NCBI GenBank assembly: GCA_949987565.1
Contig: OX465111.1
Coordinates: forward strand, 7,874,967-7,938,966
Length of the DNA: 64,000 bases
From: Luidia sarsii
Taxonomy: Eukaryota > Echinodermata > Asteroidea > Paxillosida > Luidiidae
Direction of reading: 5' to 3'
The notes beneath the pieces are model-generated. The model searched no databases. It was given only the letters and a program-made list of their open reading frames with translations, and was not told the DNA's origin. Both the position numbers and the translations under genes were made by a program. Shown one piece after another: positions 42,701-53,600 of the stretch (within the stretch, counting starts at the first letter, position 1; each line of letters opens with the position of its first letter).

Positions 42701-45700
42701 ACATGAGCTACTAGATGCAGACATCCCCATCAAGGGGAACGAAATGACATGAGCTACTAGATGCACGCATCCCCATCAAGGGGAACGAAATGACATGAGC
42801 TACTAGATGCACACATCCCCATCAAGGGGAACGAATTGACATGAGCTATTAGATGCAGATATCAAGGGGAACGAAATGACATGAGCTATTAGATGCAGAC
42901 ATCCCCATCAAGAGGAAAGAAATGACATGAGCTACTAGATGCACACATCCCCATCAAGGGGAACGAATTGACATGAGCTATTAGATGCAGATATCAAGGG
43001 GAACGAAATGACATGAGCTATTAGATGCAGACATCCCCATCAAGGGGAACGAAATGACATGAGCTATTAGATGCACGCATCCCCATCAAGGGGAACGAAA
43101 TGACATGAGCTATTAGATGCAGACATCCCCATCAAGAGGAAAGAAATGACATGAGCTACTAGATGCAGACATCCCCATCAAGGGGAAGGAAATGACATGA
43201 GCTATTAGATGCAGACATCCCCATCAAGGGGAAAGAAATGACATGAGCTATTAGATGCAGACATCCCCATCAAGGGGAACGAAATGACATGAGCTACTCG
43301 ATGCAGACATCAAGGGGAACGAAATTACATGAGCTACTAGATGCAGACATCAAGGGGAACGAAATGACATGAGATACTAGATGCAGATATCAATGGGAAA
43401 GAAATGTCATGAGCTATTAGATGCAAACATCCCAATCAAGGGGAACGAATTGACATGAGCTAATAGATGCAGACATCCCCATCAAGGGGAAAGAAATGAC
43501 ATGAGCTACTAGAGGCAGACATCCACATCAAGGGGAACGAAATGACATGAGCTATTAGATGCACACATCCCCATCAAGGGGATCGAATTGACATGAGCTA
43601 TTAGATGCAGACATCCCCATCAAGGGGAACAACATTACATGAGCTATTAGATGCAGACATCTAGGGGAACGAAATGACATGAGATACTAGATGCAGATAT
43701 CAAGGGGAAAGAAATGTCATGAGCTATTAGATGCAAACATCCCAATCAAGGGGAACGAATTGACATGAGCTAATAGATGCAGACATCCCCATCAAGGGGA
43801 ACGAAATGACATGAGCTATTAGATGCAGACATCCCCATCAAGGGGAACGAAATGACATGAGCTACTAGATGCACGCATCCCCATCAAGGGGAACGAATTG
43901 ACATGAGCTATTAGATGCAGACATCCCCATCAAGGGGAACGAAATGACATGAGCTACTAGATGCAGACATCCACATCAAGGGGATCGAATTGACATGAGC
44001 TATTAGATGCACACATCCCCATCAAGGGGAACGAAATGACATGAGCTATTAGATGCAGACATCCCCATCAAGGGGAACGAAATGACATGAGCTATTAGAT
44101 GCAGACATCCCCATGAAGGGGAACGAAATGACATGAACTACTAGATGCAGACATCCCCATCAAGGGGAACGAAATGACATGAGCTATTAGATGCAGACAT
44201 CCCCATGAAGGGGAACGAAATGACATGAGCTACTAGATGCACACATCCCCATCAAGGGGAACGAATTGACATGAGCTATTAGATGCAGATATCAAGGGGA
44301 ACGAAATGACATGAGCTATTAGATGCAGACATCCCCATCAAGAGGAAAGAAATGACATGAGCTACTAGATGCACACATCCCCATCAAGGGGAACGAATTG
44401 ACATGAGCTATTAGATGCAGATATCAAGGGGAACGAAATGACATGAGCTATTAGATGCAGACATCCCCATCAAGGGGAACGAATTGACATGAGCTATTAG
44501 ATGCACACATCCCCATCAAGGGGAACGAATTGACATGAACTATTAGATGCACACATCCCCATCAAGGGGAACGAAATGACATGAGCTATTAGATGCACAC
44601 ATCCCCATCAAGGGGAACGAATTGACATGAGCTATTAGATGCACACATCCCCATCAAGGGGAACGAAATGACATGAGCTACTAGATGCAGTCATCCCCAT
44701 CAAGGGGAATGAAATGACATGAGCTACTAGATGCAGTCATCCCCATCAAGGGGAACGAAATGACATGAGCTACTAGATGCAGACATCCCCATCAAGGGGA
44801 ACGAAATGACATGAGCTACTAGATGCACACATCCCCATCAAGGGGAACGAATTGACATGAGCTATTAGATGCAGACATCCCCATCAAGGGGAACGAAATG
44901 ACATGAGCTACTAGATGCAGACATCTAGGGGAACGAAATGACATGAGCTATTAGATGCAGACATCCCCATCAAGGGGAACGAAATGACATGAGCTATTAG
45001 ATGCACACATCCCCATCAAGGGGAACGAAATGACATGAGCTACTAGATGCAGACATCTAGGGGAACGAAATGACATGAGCTATTAGATGCAGACATCCCC
45101 ATCAAGGGGAACGAAATGACATGAGCTATTAGATGCACACATCCCCATCAAGGGGAACGAATTGACATGAGTTATTAGATGCAGACATCCCCATCAAGGG
45201 GAACGAAATGACATGAGCTATTAGATGCAGACATCCCCATCAAGGGGAACGAAATGACATGAGCTACTAGATGCACGCATCCCCATCAAGGGGAACGAAA
45301 TGACATGAGCTACTAGATGCACACATCCCCATCAAGGGGAACGAATTGACATGAGCTATTAGATGCAGATATCAAGGGGAACGAAATGACATGAGCTATT
45401 AGATGCAGACATCCCCATCAAGAGGAAAGAAATGACATGAGCTACTAGATGCAGACATCCCCATCAAGGGGAACAAAATTACATGAGCTACTAGATGCAG
45501 ACATCCACATCAAGGGGATCGAATTGACATGAGCTATTAGATGCACACATCCCCATCAAGGGGAACAAAATGACATGAGCTACTAGATGCAGACATCTAG
45601 GGGAACGAAATGACATGAGCTATTAGATGCACACATCCCCATCAAGGGAATCGAAATGACATGAGCTATTTATTAGATGTAGACATCCCCATCAAGAGGA

Positions 45701-45895
45701 AAGAAATGACATGAGCTACTAGATGCAGACATCCCCATCAAGGGGAAGGAAATGACATGAGCTATTAGATGCAGTCATCCCCATCAAGGGGAACAAAATG
45801 ACATGAGCTATTAGATGCACACATCCCCATCAAGGGGATCGAAATTACATGAGCTATTTATTAGATGTAGACATCCCCACCAAGGATATAGGCCT
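36725..45895. repeat. 9.2-kb satellite of 46/40-bp units with a duplicated 4,403-bp block
   Basis: The basic unit is 46 bp (CCCCATCAAGGGGAACGAAA, TGACATGAGCTATTAGATGC, AGACAT); a 40-bp form lacks CCCCAT or replaces it with CTAGGGG. CCCC-ATCAA-GGGG is a small dyad. Variants (CACACAT, CACGCAT, AATTGACAT, GAGGAAAG) recur in the same order 4,403 bp apart: TTAAATGCAG at 36778 and 41181, CTACTCGATG at 38891 and 43294. The two blocks (from about 36742 and 41145) match for essentially 4.4 kb, with a 1-2-base difference near 41055/45458. There is no convincing gene inside. Confidence 0.95.
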
Positions 45896-45899
45896 AAAC

Positions 45900-46115
45900 C
45901 TTTGATAACAGTCACACTGATGTCTGAATTGTGTCAAGTTCGACTCACTTGTACACATAATGTAGTATACTCTAATTGATTGTTTTCACAGATATATACA
46001 TTGCTCCTGATTGTTGATTGAGTTTTGAAAATTACATGTTATTGAAAAGCTCCATACATGTATGGTGGTCATGGGGGCTTAAAATGGGGCCGTTGATGAA
46101 GTGGTTCAAAATATA
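45900..46115. mobile_element. Decayed right end of the same piggyBac-like MITE family
   Basis: Shares an ordered series of matches with the right end of the element at 30673-31376: GTCTGAATTGTG, ACTTGTAC, GTATAC, TTTCACAGA, GGTGGTCATGGG and a terminal GAAGTGGTT. The left end was not found. It begins at the last satellite unit. Confidence 0.55.
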
Positions 46116-46143
46116 ATCTGAGTATGATGCAGAGTATACTTAC

Positions 46144-46309
46144 TCCTTGGGGTTCATCAGGTGATATATGAGGACCATTGCAGGGAGCAGTCACATTGCA
46201 TTTTGAGTAGCCCTGTAATGTTGATGGCGAAGGTGATGTTTTGATTCAAACTCAGAGGGGCAGCGGTTCACATCGTAGGATGAAGTTGGCAAGGATGGAA
46301 TATGTACAC
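46144..46309 (-). other. Exon-like segment, minus strand, noncoding
   Basis: On the minus strand it is preceded by TCTCGTTGCAG and followed by GTAAGTAT, an ideal acceptor and donor. All three frames have stops, so it is not an internal coding exon. The core (CAAAATGCAATGTGAC) recurs on the minus strand at 36519-36550 after an ATTGCAG acceptor. Could be a lncRNA or UTR exon, or chance within a repeat. Confidence 0.25.
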
Positions 46310-46519
46310 CTGCAACGAGAATACAACACGATACAACACATTACAACATGATGCAAATGCACTCAATGATTTACCTGATCAGATCACGCTCTGCCTAGGA
46401 GCCATCAGAATTGGAATGAATGATGTGTCTAGTCTACATGTTCATGCAAGGACAAGGCGTAAACTTAAAATACATATCTGCATTCCAATTCACCTTAAGC
46501 AAAATGCCAGATGACTAAA

Positions 46520-46945
46520 TCACTGATTGTTGAGTGGATACATGCTCTGGTTGACTGGATGGCTACAGTGATAGGTGACTGGAAAGTTGGTTGAGTTGAT
46601 GGTTATTTGGCTGAACTATTGGCTGACTTGGTGGATGGAAATCTGGTTGAATAGATAGCTGGGTGGTTGGATGGCTGATTGGTTGGATAGCTGGTTGATT
46701 GGATAGCTGGTTGATTAGATAGCTGGATGATTGAATGGCTGATTGATTATGTAGATAGCTTGTTGATTAGCTAGCCAGTTGAAAAGATAGCTGGGTGATT
46801 GGATGGCTGATTGATTGGATAGCTGGTTGATTAGATAGTCGGTTGATTAGATAGCTGGCTGATTGGATAGCTGGTTGATTGGATGGCTGATTAATTGGTT
46901 GGTTGGTTGATTCGGTGTCTAGTTGAATAGTCTGCTGGATCGCGT
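46520..46945. repeat. GCTGGTTGATTGGATA minisatellite, right flank of the satellite
   Basis: Imperfect 16-bp units (GATAGCTGGTTGATTG) related to those at 36184-36515. Preceded by TCTACATGTTCAT and TAAATCACTGATTG, which also precede the left-flank minisatellite (36105-36200). Confidence 0.7.
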
Positions 46946-47424
46946 GCCAGAACAGTGACTGAAGTGGATGGGTTGTTGACGGGTTGGATGAATAGCTGGA
47001 TGATTGGATCATTGATGGCTGACCATGGTAGGCAAACTGTGAAAAATAAATGCCCACAGTACAGAAAAATATTTCAATAACAGGAAACTGTTCGGAAATT
47101 TTCTATGCACTGAATGTTGCTATAGAGTATTGCCTTTCATTTGTTATAAATAAAAAGCATGAAACATTATCCTGGGTCTTTAATAGTGTCATATCCATGG
47201 CCCAAATCTCTCAAGAGAAGCAAACATTGAAAAATATCAAACAAAACTAAACTGAGTTACAATCATACTGTATATATAATTGTAAATTGTAAGTTTTCAG
47301 TGAAATAAAAAAAATATGTAATTTCAGCACAGTGCAAAAGCTTCATTCAGATTCTAAAGAATCACATTTTCAAATAAGTTACATGTATGTCTATAAAGTA
47401 CAAGAATTTTGTTTGAGCATGAAT

Positions 47425-47555
47425 CCTCCACAATCCTCCAATGTGAGTTTGTGCAAGATCCTCACTGCCTCAATCCTCCACAATCCTCCAATATGAGTTT
47501 GTGCATGTATGTACCCCGGCCACTACCTCAATCCTCCACAATCCTCCAATAATTA
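47425..47555. repeat. Three-unit AATCCTCCACAATCCTCCAA repeat
   Basis: The 20-bp motif recurs at about 47423, 47471 and 47530 with GAGTTTGTGCA spacers. Confidence 0.7.
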
Positions 47556-47638
47556 TAATCTAAACACTGCTCAGTGTTGTGCAGTAGTTTATAAAATTAA
47601 AGTGGCTAAGTACATGTAATTGGATCCATTTGTTTATA

Positions 47639-47820
47639 CGCAGTGGCTGTTGTTACGGCAGTCGTCCGTGTGGTTCCCTGACTTGATTGTATTTCGTCAG
47701 CATTGCAGGCTGATTGAACCAGTCTATTAGCTGATAGTCTGGTTCCAAGAGATAACATCCTGACAAATACTGTTAAGTCAGGGAACCATACGGACCAATG
47801 CCGTAACAACAGCCACTGCG
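47639..47820. mobile_element. Foldback transposon with 9-bp target-site duplication
   Basis: The termini CGCAGTGGCTGTTG... and ...CAACAGCCACTGCG are perfect inverted repeats over 22 bp and continue imperfectly inward (GTGGTTCCCTGACT against AGTCAGGGAACCAT). The element is flanked on both sides by TTGTTTATA (47630-47638 and 47821-47829). A 9-bp duplication is typical of Mutator-like elements, so a non-autonomous MULE is likely. No coding capacity. Confidence 0.75.
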
Positions 47821-48049
47821 TTGTTTATATTACAGTTGACCATGTGAAAGCCATGTGAAAGTGCATACTACTAGTACTAGCAAGACAGTAGGCCAATAAC
47901 AGTAAATTTACCAATAACAGTAAATTACCAAGCAAAGAGTTATGTATAGGTTTAATTAGTTCGTGAAAATTGGGAGCACTTATTAATATTATTACTAATA
48001 TAATTATTACTAATAATATTACTAATAAGCGTTGCATCATTGCATGATG

Positions 48050-49060
48050 CACCAATTCTGAATTAAAAAATGGATCTGAATATCTCGCACTAAATTTATT
48101 GTATTAAAAACAGCGTGACAACTTTACAAGAAAAGTGTCCCCGGCCTTCCAAAATACGTGTAAAACCTACCGGCTTTGTTGAGTCTCATTCTGGACTTTT
48201 CACGTCAACCATTTGTAGGAAAAAGTGACGATTCTCCTCCAAGATGAACACCGCATTGTCACAACATGTGCCTCGAGGCATCCGCCATGTTGATGTGTAC
48301 TTGACTTTTTTTGTGTACAAAAAGACCGCCCTCCTGCGGCCAGTACTAACCATTGCGATCACTGACAATACTGTCATTATTATTCATCGGCTCCAAAACC
48401 TTTCGACGCACGACTTACATTGGTTTTCTTTCCTTTTTCAGTCTCATCTTCAAAACAAAAGTAGAAAATTTATCTAAATAAATGTAGGAATATGTTGGAT
48501 CTTTCAATGCAACGACAATAAAGGCCAATAGTCCCGTTTCAATTCAAAATGAATATTATTAGGCTATAAAATTATCAGATAGATTTCTCTAGGCCTATAT
48601 ACTTGTACATGTAGTAAGTTCTACTGTATCAGCAACATTATCATCAGCTAGATTGGCTCATTTTAAGCAGTCATTATAAACTCCAACTGGCTGAAATATG
48701 CCCGGATCTGCAAGAAGCGTAAAAATCTAGGTTTTTGAAAATTATCCCCGCGGTAAAAGTCAACCAATTTTAAATATTTGGATGTCAATTAATCAATAGG
48801 GCATACAGGCCCATAGATCCTGTTGTATATTAAATACTAGGCCTATTTCAGAAATGAAAACACTCAATTGGGAACCGTCACACTATAGGCCAATAACTGG
48901 TCCATCATCATTGAAATATTTAATGAAATCAAACTCTAAAAAAAAAAAAACCAAATAGTTGTCATGATTTATGTTTTCAAATACAGTGGCAAAGAACAGT
49001 CAACTGTCTTTTAATTGACACCCATGAGTCCAAGACTTGTGAAAAGACTTTACTAGTTTG
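48050..49060. other. AT-rich spacer
   Basis: No supported gene. ATGGCGGATGCC on the minus strand at about 48280 looks like a start context but stops after nine codons. Confidence 0.4.
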
Positions 49061-49069
49061 AAACAAAAA

Positions 49070-49556
49070 TCTCTCTTTCTCTCTCTCCATCCTCTATCTC
49101 TCTCCCTCTCACTGTCACTCCCCTCCGTTTGTCGCTCTCTGTCTCTCTCTCCCTTCCCTCTCTGTCTGTCTGTCTCTCTCCGCAGCCTCTCTCTCACCCC
49201 CACTCTCTCTCTCTTCCTCTCTCTCTCCCCTCTCTCCACTCGTCTCTCTATATCTCTGTGTCTCTTTCTCCCCTCTCTTTCACCCCTCTCTCTTTCTCCC
49301 TCTGTCTCCCTCTCTCCCTCTCTCTGTCTGTCTCCGTCTCTCTCTCCCCTCTCTCTCTGTCTCTCTCTCTGTCTCTCTGTCTCTGCCTGTCTCTCTTTCT
49401 CTCTGTTTCTCTGTCTGTCTCTCTCACCCTCACTCTCTCTCTCTCTTCCTCTCTCTCTCCCATCTCTCCACTCGTCTCTCTCTCTCTCTCTCTCTCTGAG
49501 TGCCTCTTTCTCCCCCCTCTCTCCCTCTCTCTCTCTCTCTCTCTCTATTTCTCGCG
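49070..49556. repeat. (CT)n/(CTCTGT)n pyrimidine microsatellite
   Basis: About 490 bp of CTCTCT/CTGTCT/CCCTCT words. Confidence 0.9.
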
Positions 49557-49559
49557 TGC

Positions 49560-50600
49560 CAAGTTTCTGTCAGTAGGGGTTGGAGAGAAATCCACGTGGT
49601 CACTGGGAATGGATCGAGTGGGGTCATTTCGCCTTGACTTGGCGAGCGGGCGGTCGGCCTTAATGAGGCCGCGCCAGACCCTTGCCGTCCTGGACGACTG
49701 CGGTCGGCGGTCAACCTGGCGTTGGTTCGGCCAGCGGGACCAATCGTCCTGGCTCCCGTGTTTTCTTGGCGTTGTCTCTTTCTCTTATCAGACAATTTTG
49801 CACTTTTCGTGATACAGGCCTATCTGTGGCCTGCTCCCAACGCACCTTCGCCAGTGGGTAAAATATAAAACTGTCTTTGAACGGCAATATCAACCGAAGT
49901 CTCCTAACTTTGATATTTTCCATTTGACATTTCCTTCCTCTAATCACTGCCCATGCTGGTTGCCGCTTCCCTTTGAATTCACCATTGTCTGTCTGCCATC
50001 TTTCTTCCTCCCCACTCCATGCCCTTCTCTTTGAACTCACCATAGTCTGTCTACCAGTGGTCGATTCGGCACCAAACCCATCGTAACTTACGATGAGCGC
50101 TGCACAGAAACCATATACGGCCTATCACAACTTACGATGGGTTATCAATCATAAGATGAGTTACGATGCATCGTAAGGCTTTGTGAAATCCACCCTTCCT
50201 TCCTCATTATTTTAATCTCTTCCCTACTGCCTGCCCTTCCCTTTGATCTCACCCTAATCTGTCTACCATAAAATGAGGAATCCTTTAGGGCCTTTAAGGC
50301 CTAATCTCTTCCCTTCTCCCTGTCCTTCCTATCGATCTCTTTTTTGATAGAAAACACAACAAAACGTGCGCGCTCAAAACGCTCATGAGTGCGCGCGTCG
50401 CGTCGAAATGCGTCGCGTATATGACTCCACACGCGCTGCGTACAGCGTTAGCTGCCCAATTCTAAGCGCGTGTCCCAACGGAGTACTACGATCAGAGCTA
50501 CTTTAACAAGCACAAACAGCCATTTCTTACTCTTAGTTGAAATAATCTAAAATCTGAAACTAAAATCTGAGAGGCAGTGGTGTAACGTTGATAATGTCGT
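49560..50600. other. Region upstream of the TSR receptor gene
   Basis: 49560-49780 is GC-rich with CpGs and no gene. 50040-50330 is AT-rich. 50360-50480 is a CpG-dense patch (GCGCGCGTCGCGTCG) about 150-250 bp before the first exon, a plausible promoter. Confidence 0.35.
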
Positions 50601-50618
50601 CGAAGTAAGTTATTACAA

Positions 50619-53600
50619 ATGGAGCATTTGTGGCTGTGCGCTGTTCTTCTTTGCTTGGTACGGCCGTCATTTGGAAAGATATCCGTCGAAGCTGGTAAGT
50701 TTCGGTGAGAAAATGATCACAAAATTTCAATACGCCCGGCATGCTAACTCAAATATTAAAAACGAGCAAGCGCAACAAGGCTTTCTTGCAACTTGGAGTC
50801 AACCGACAGCACGCTGAAAGTTGCACTTGAAGGTCTTCTATTAAATTCAATAAAACACATTGTTTTATTCTACACAAACAAACATATTCCAGTAGGCATC
50901 GGCCAAAGCTTGTGGCCCTTTTCACAGACTGCTGTTACCCGGGTAATCTCGGGGTTAACATAGGCCGTTTCCGAAATGAAGGCTTAGGCTCGGGCTCAGG
51001 CTTCGTCTCCGTCTGACAAAACCTGAAAATCCAGGTTGTGGTTTGTTTCCGAATATGAAGCTTTGTTGGCTTGACAGGTACAGGGTATTCCCCAAGAAAC
51101 TGGGGCCAAACGCTTGTTTTTAGATGCCTGGGATATTATAACGAGTAAGATAAACAATGACCGAAGCCTAAGCCCGAGCCTAAGCCTTCATTTCGTAAAC
51201 GGCCATAGAAATTAACTCCGAGACCCGGGTAACTAGGAGCTTTCACACTCCGGGTTAACTGCCTCAAAACCCCACTTACCCGGGTAAATTTTTAACCCTG
51301 CTCGCGAGGTGGGTTAACCCACCAATCTCGGGGTAAACGGCGGCCTTAAGCCAATTCTCCGGGTAATCGTGGGATGTGTGAATGCTCGCCTAGTATTTTT
51401 TTACCCGGGTACGTTCGTTAAACTGTCAGCGCGCTCAGCGAACATTCAGTAAGTAAACCGTCATGGCACGACGTCATTTCTCAGCGCGGAGATTGGACTA
51501 CAACTACAAGGACGTATTGCCTTTCGTAGCTGTTACCTCGTTGTGTAATCTGCTTCATGCTGCATGTGACGTTGGTGGGCCTTTGGTGTTTTTGTCCCCG
51601 CTCAAAGGTTATACCGAAAGATTGGGGGCGCACCTCCCTGACGAACAAGTCGGGCCCGGACCCCGACTGGAGCCATGGACTGCGGCCGAGAGGAAAGAGA
51701 CGGGAGAGCCGTCCGACGAGGTCTCGGTAGCAGGACCAGAGGGATCCCGGAGACACTCTGGATCTCGCCTGGGCTTGCTGAAGATTCTGGGTGGCCTGGA
51801 CGCCCCCGGGAAGCCAGCGGCGAGACCTTCCCTCAAGGGTGCCGGGGAGGTCGCTCCGAGGATCGGGGCGGTCATCAGGCGGAGGCGGCGGCGGCGTGCC
51901 GATTTCGGGCCGTCCGACTACGGCGACTACTACCAGGCCTATCCGCCCTACTACCCCGACCCTGCCGGGGGGAACGCGGCGGAGGACGGGGCGGCCGACC
52001 GGGGAGGCGATCCGGCGCCGGTCGAGGTGATGGCGTCTCCCGACATGGCCGGGCTCGGGGTTGGGGGCGGGGTCGAGGTCGGGGTCGGGGTCGGGGACTG
52101 GGCCGCGGCCGAGGCCGGGCACGAGTGGGGCAGCTGCGACGCAGCGTGCGGCATCGGCTACCAGCGCCGGCCCAAGGTGTGCTACGACCAGCCCGACGCC
52201 GCCTGCAGCGGGGAAGAGGGCACGGAGGTGCGGCGGTGCCTGGGCATCGACTGCGCCGACCCGCAGGCGCTGGAGGAAAAGCTCGCCTGTCGGGGTAGGT
52301 CCACGAACTCTTGCCACTATCTAGCCTCACTCTATCCCTCCCTCCCCTCTCTCCTCTCTCCTCTCTTTCCACCTACTCTCTCTCTCTCTCTCCCTCTCTC
52401 CTGTCTCTCCCCTGCCCTCTCTCTTGATCTCTCCCACTCACGCCCTCTCTAGTCACCTTTCTCTTTCTCCCCCTCGTCTCTCTGCCTCTATCCCTCCCTC
52501 TCTCTCTCTCTCTCCCCTCCCTTTCCCTCTCCCTTACTCTCTCCCTCTCTCCCCTCTCTCCCTCTCTCCCTCTCCCCCTCACTCCCCTCTCCCCTCTCTC
52601 CCCCCCTCTCTCTCTTCCTCTCCCCCTCTCTATCTCTTCCCCTCTTCCCCCTCTCTCTTTTCTCCCTCCCCCTCTTTCTCTCTCTCTCTCTCTTCCCCTC
52701 TCTCCTTCTCTCTATCTTTATCTCCCGTCTCTGTACTTATGTGCATCCCTGTCTCTCTTCCCTCTGTAATTCTGTCCCTCTCCCTCACTCTCCATAATTA
52801 TCTATCCGCCTCTCTCCTCTACCCCCACAATTCTCAACTTGCTCTCCGTCTCTCTGTCTCTCTGTCTAAGATTCACATATTTCTTTGATATTGTCAATGT
52901 TTAAAACATGTCTAAGTCAGTTACCGTTCTGTTTGGTTTCAAAGTAAAAAGAAACGGCCGGCCTGAGTTAAGCGTGTCCTTTCTGTATCTCCCATTCGCT
53001 TGTCCATTTCAAGGTGGTCCGTTGATGATAGTTGGCATCGTTGTTGGCATGGCGATCGTGGTCGTCTTGATCGGAGCAGGATGCATTTTCACCAAACTCC
53101 TGCTACCAAAACTTAGGTAAGAAATCCCTTCTTTCCCATTCACCTCAGTGATGAAATTTGGGTTTGGATGCATGGCTGGCTTTTAATACAAAACGTCAAC
53201 ATTAATCATTTCTCAATCAGCTTCCCTTTCCTTTGTTTCAAAATGAAATGGAAAGTTCATGTTTGACACCGTGCAAGACGTCTCCTTCGAGAAGCGGTAT
53301 GACTCCGCGAAGAGCCGATAACTCTCGAAAGAGCAAGACTTTTACCGTCTCTGTAAAAGCCATACTCCTTTTCGAACGAAAAGACTTGCTTGGTGTCACC
53401 GCAAACTTTCCTCGTTGTGCTTCCACGACGTCCAAACTAAGTCCTATCTTTCAAGAATAAACTTCTAAAAACTTCCCGAGCTGGTGTAGCCACATTCAGA
53501 CCAAATTGTTGTTCACAGCATCTGAGCGGGAAAGGGGTCCCCGGATATGTGGCTGGCGCCCCCACCCCAGAAAAGATGATCGACTAACTGGGAAGGGCGC

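Noticed and set aside
36725..45895. CRISPR-like array
   Set aside because: Units are contiguous without unique spacers and the DNA is eukaryotic; this is a satellite.
51463..51607. N-terminal 48 residues of the uninterrupted frame as the true start of the TSR protein
   Set aside because: AT-richer, lacking a classical N-terminal signal, and a signal-peptide exon upstream joins in phase at 51608. Kept as an alternative.
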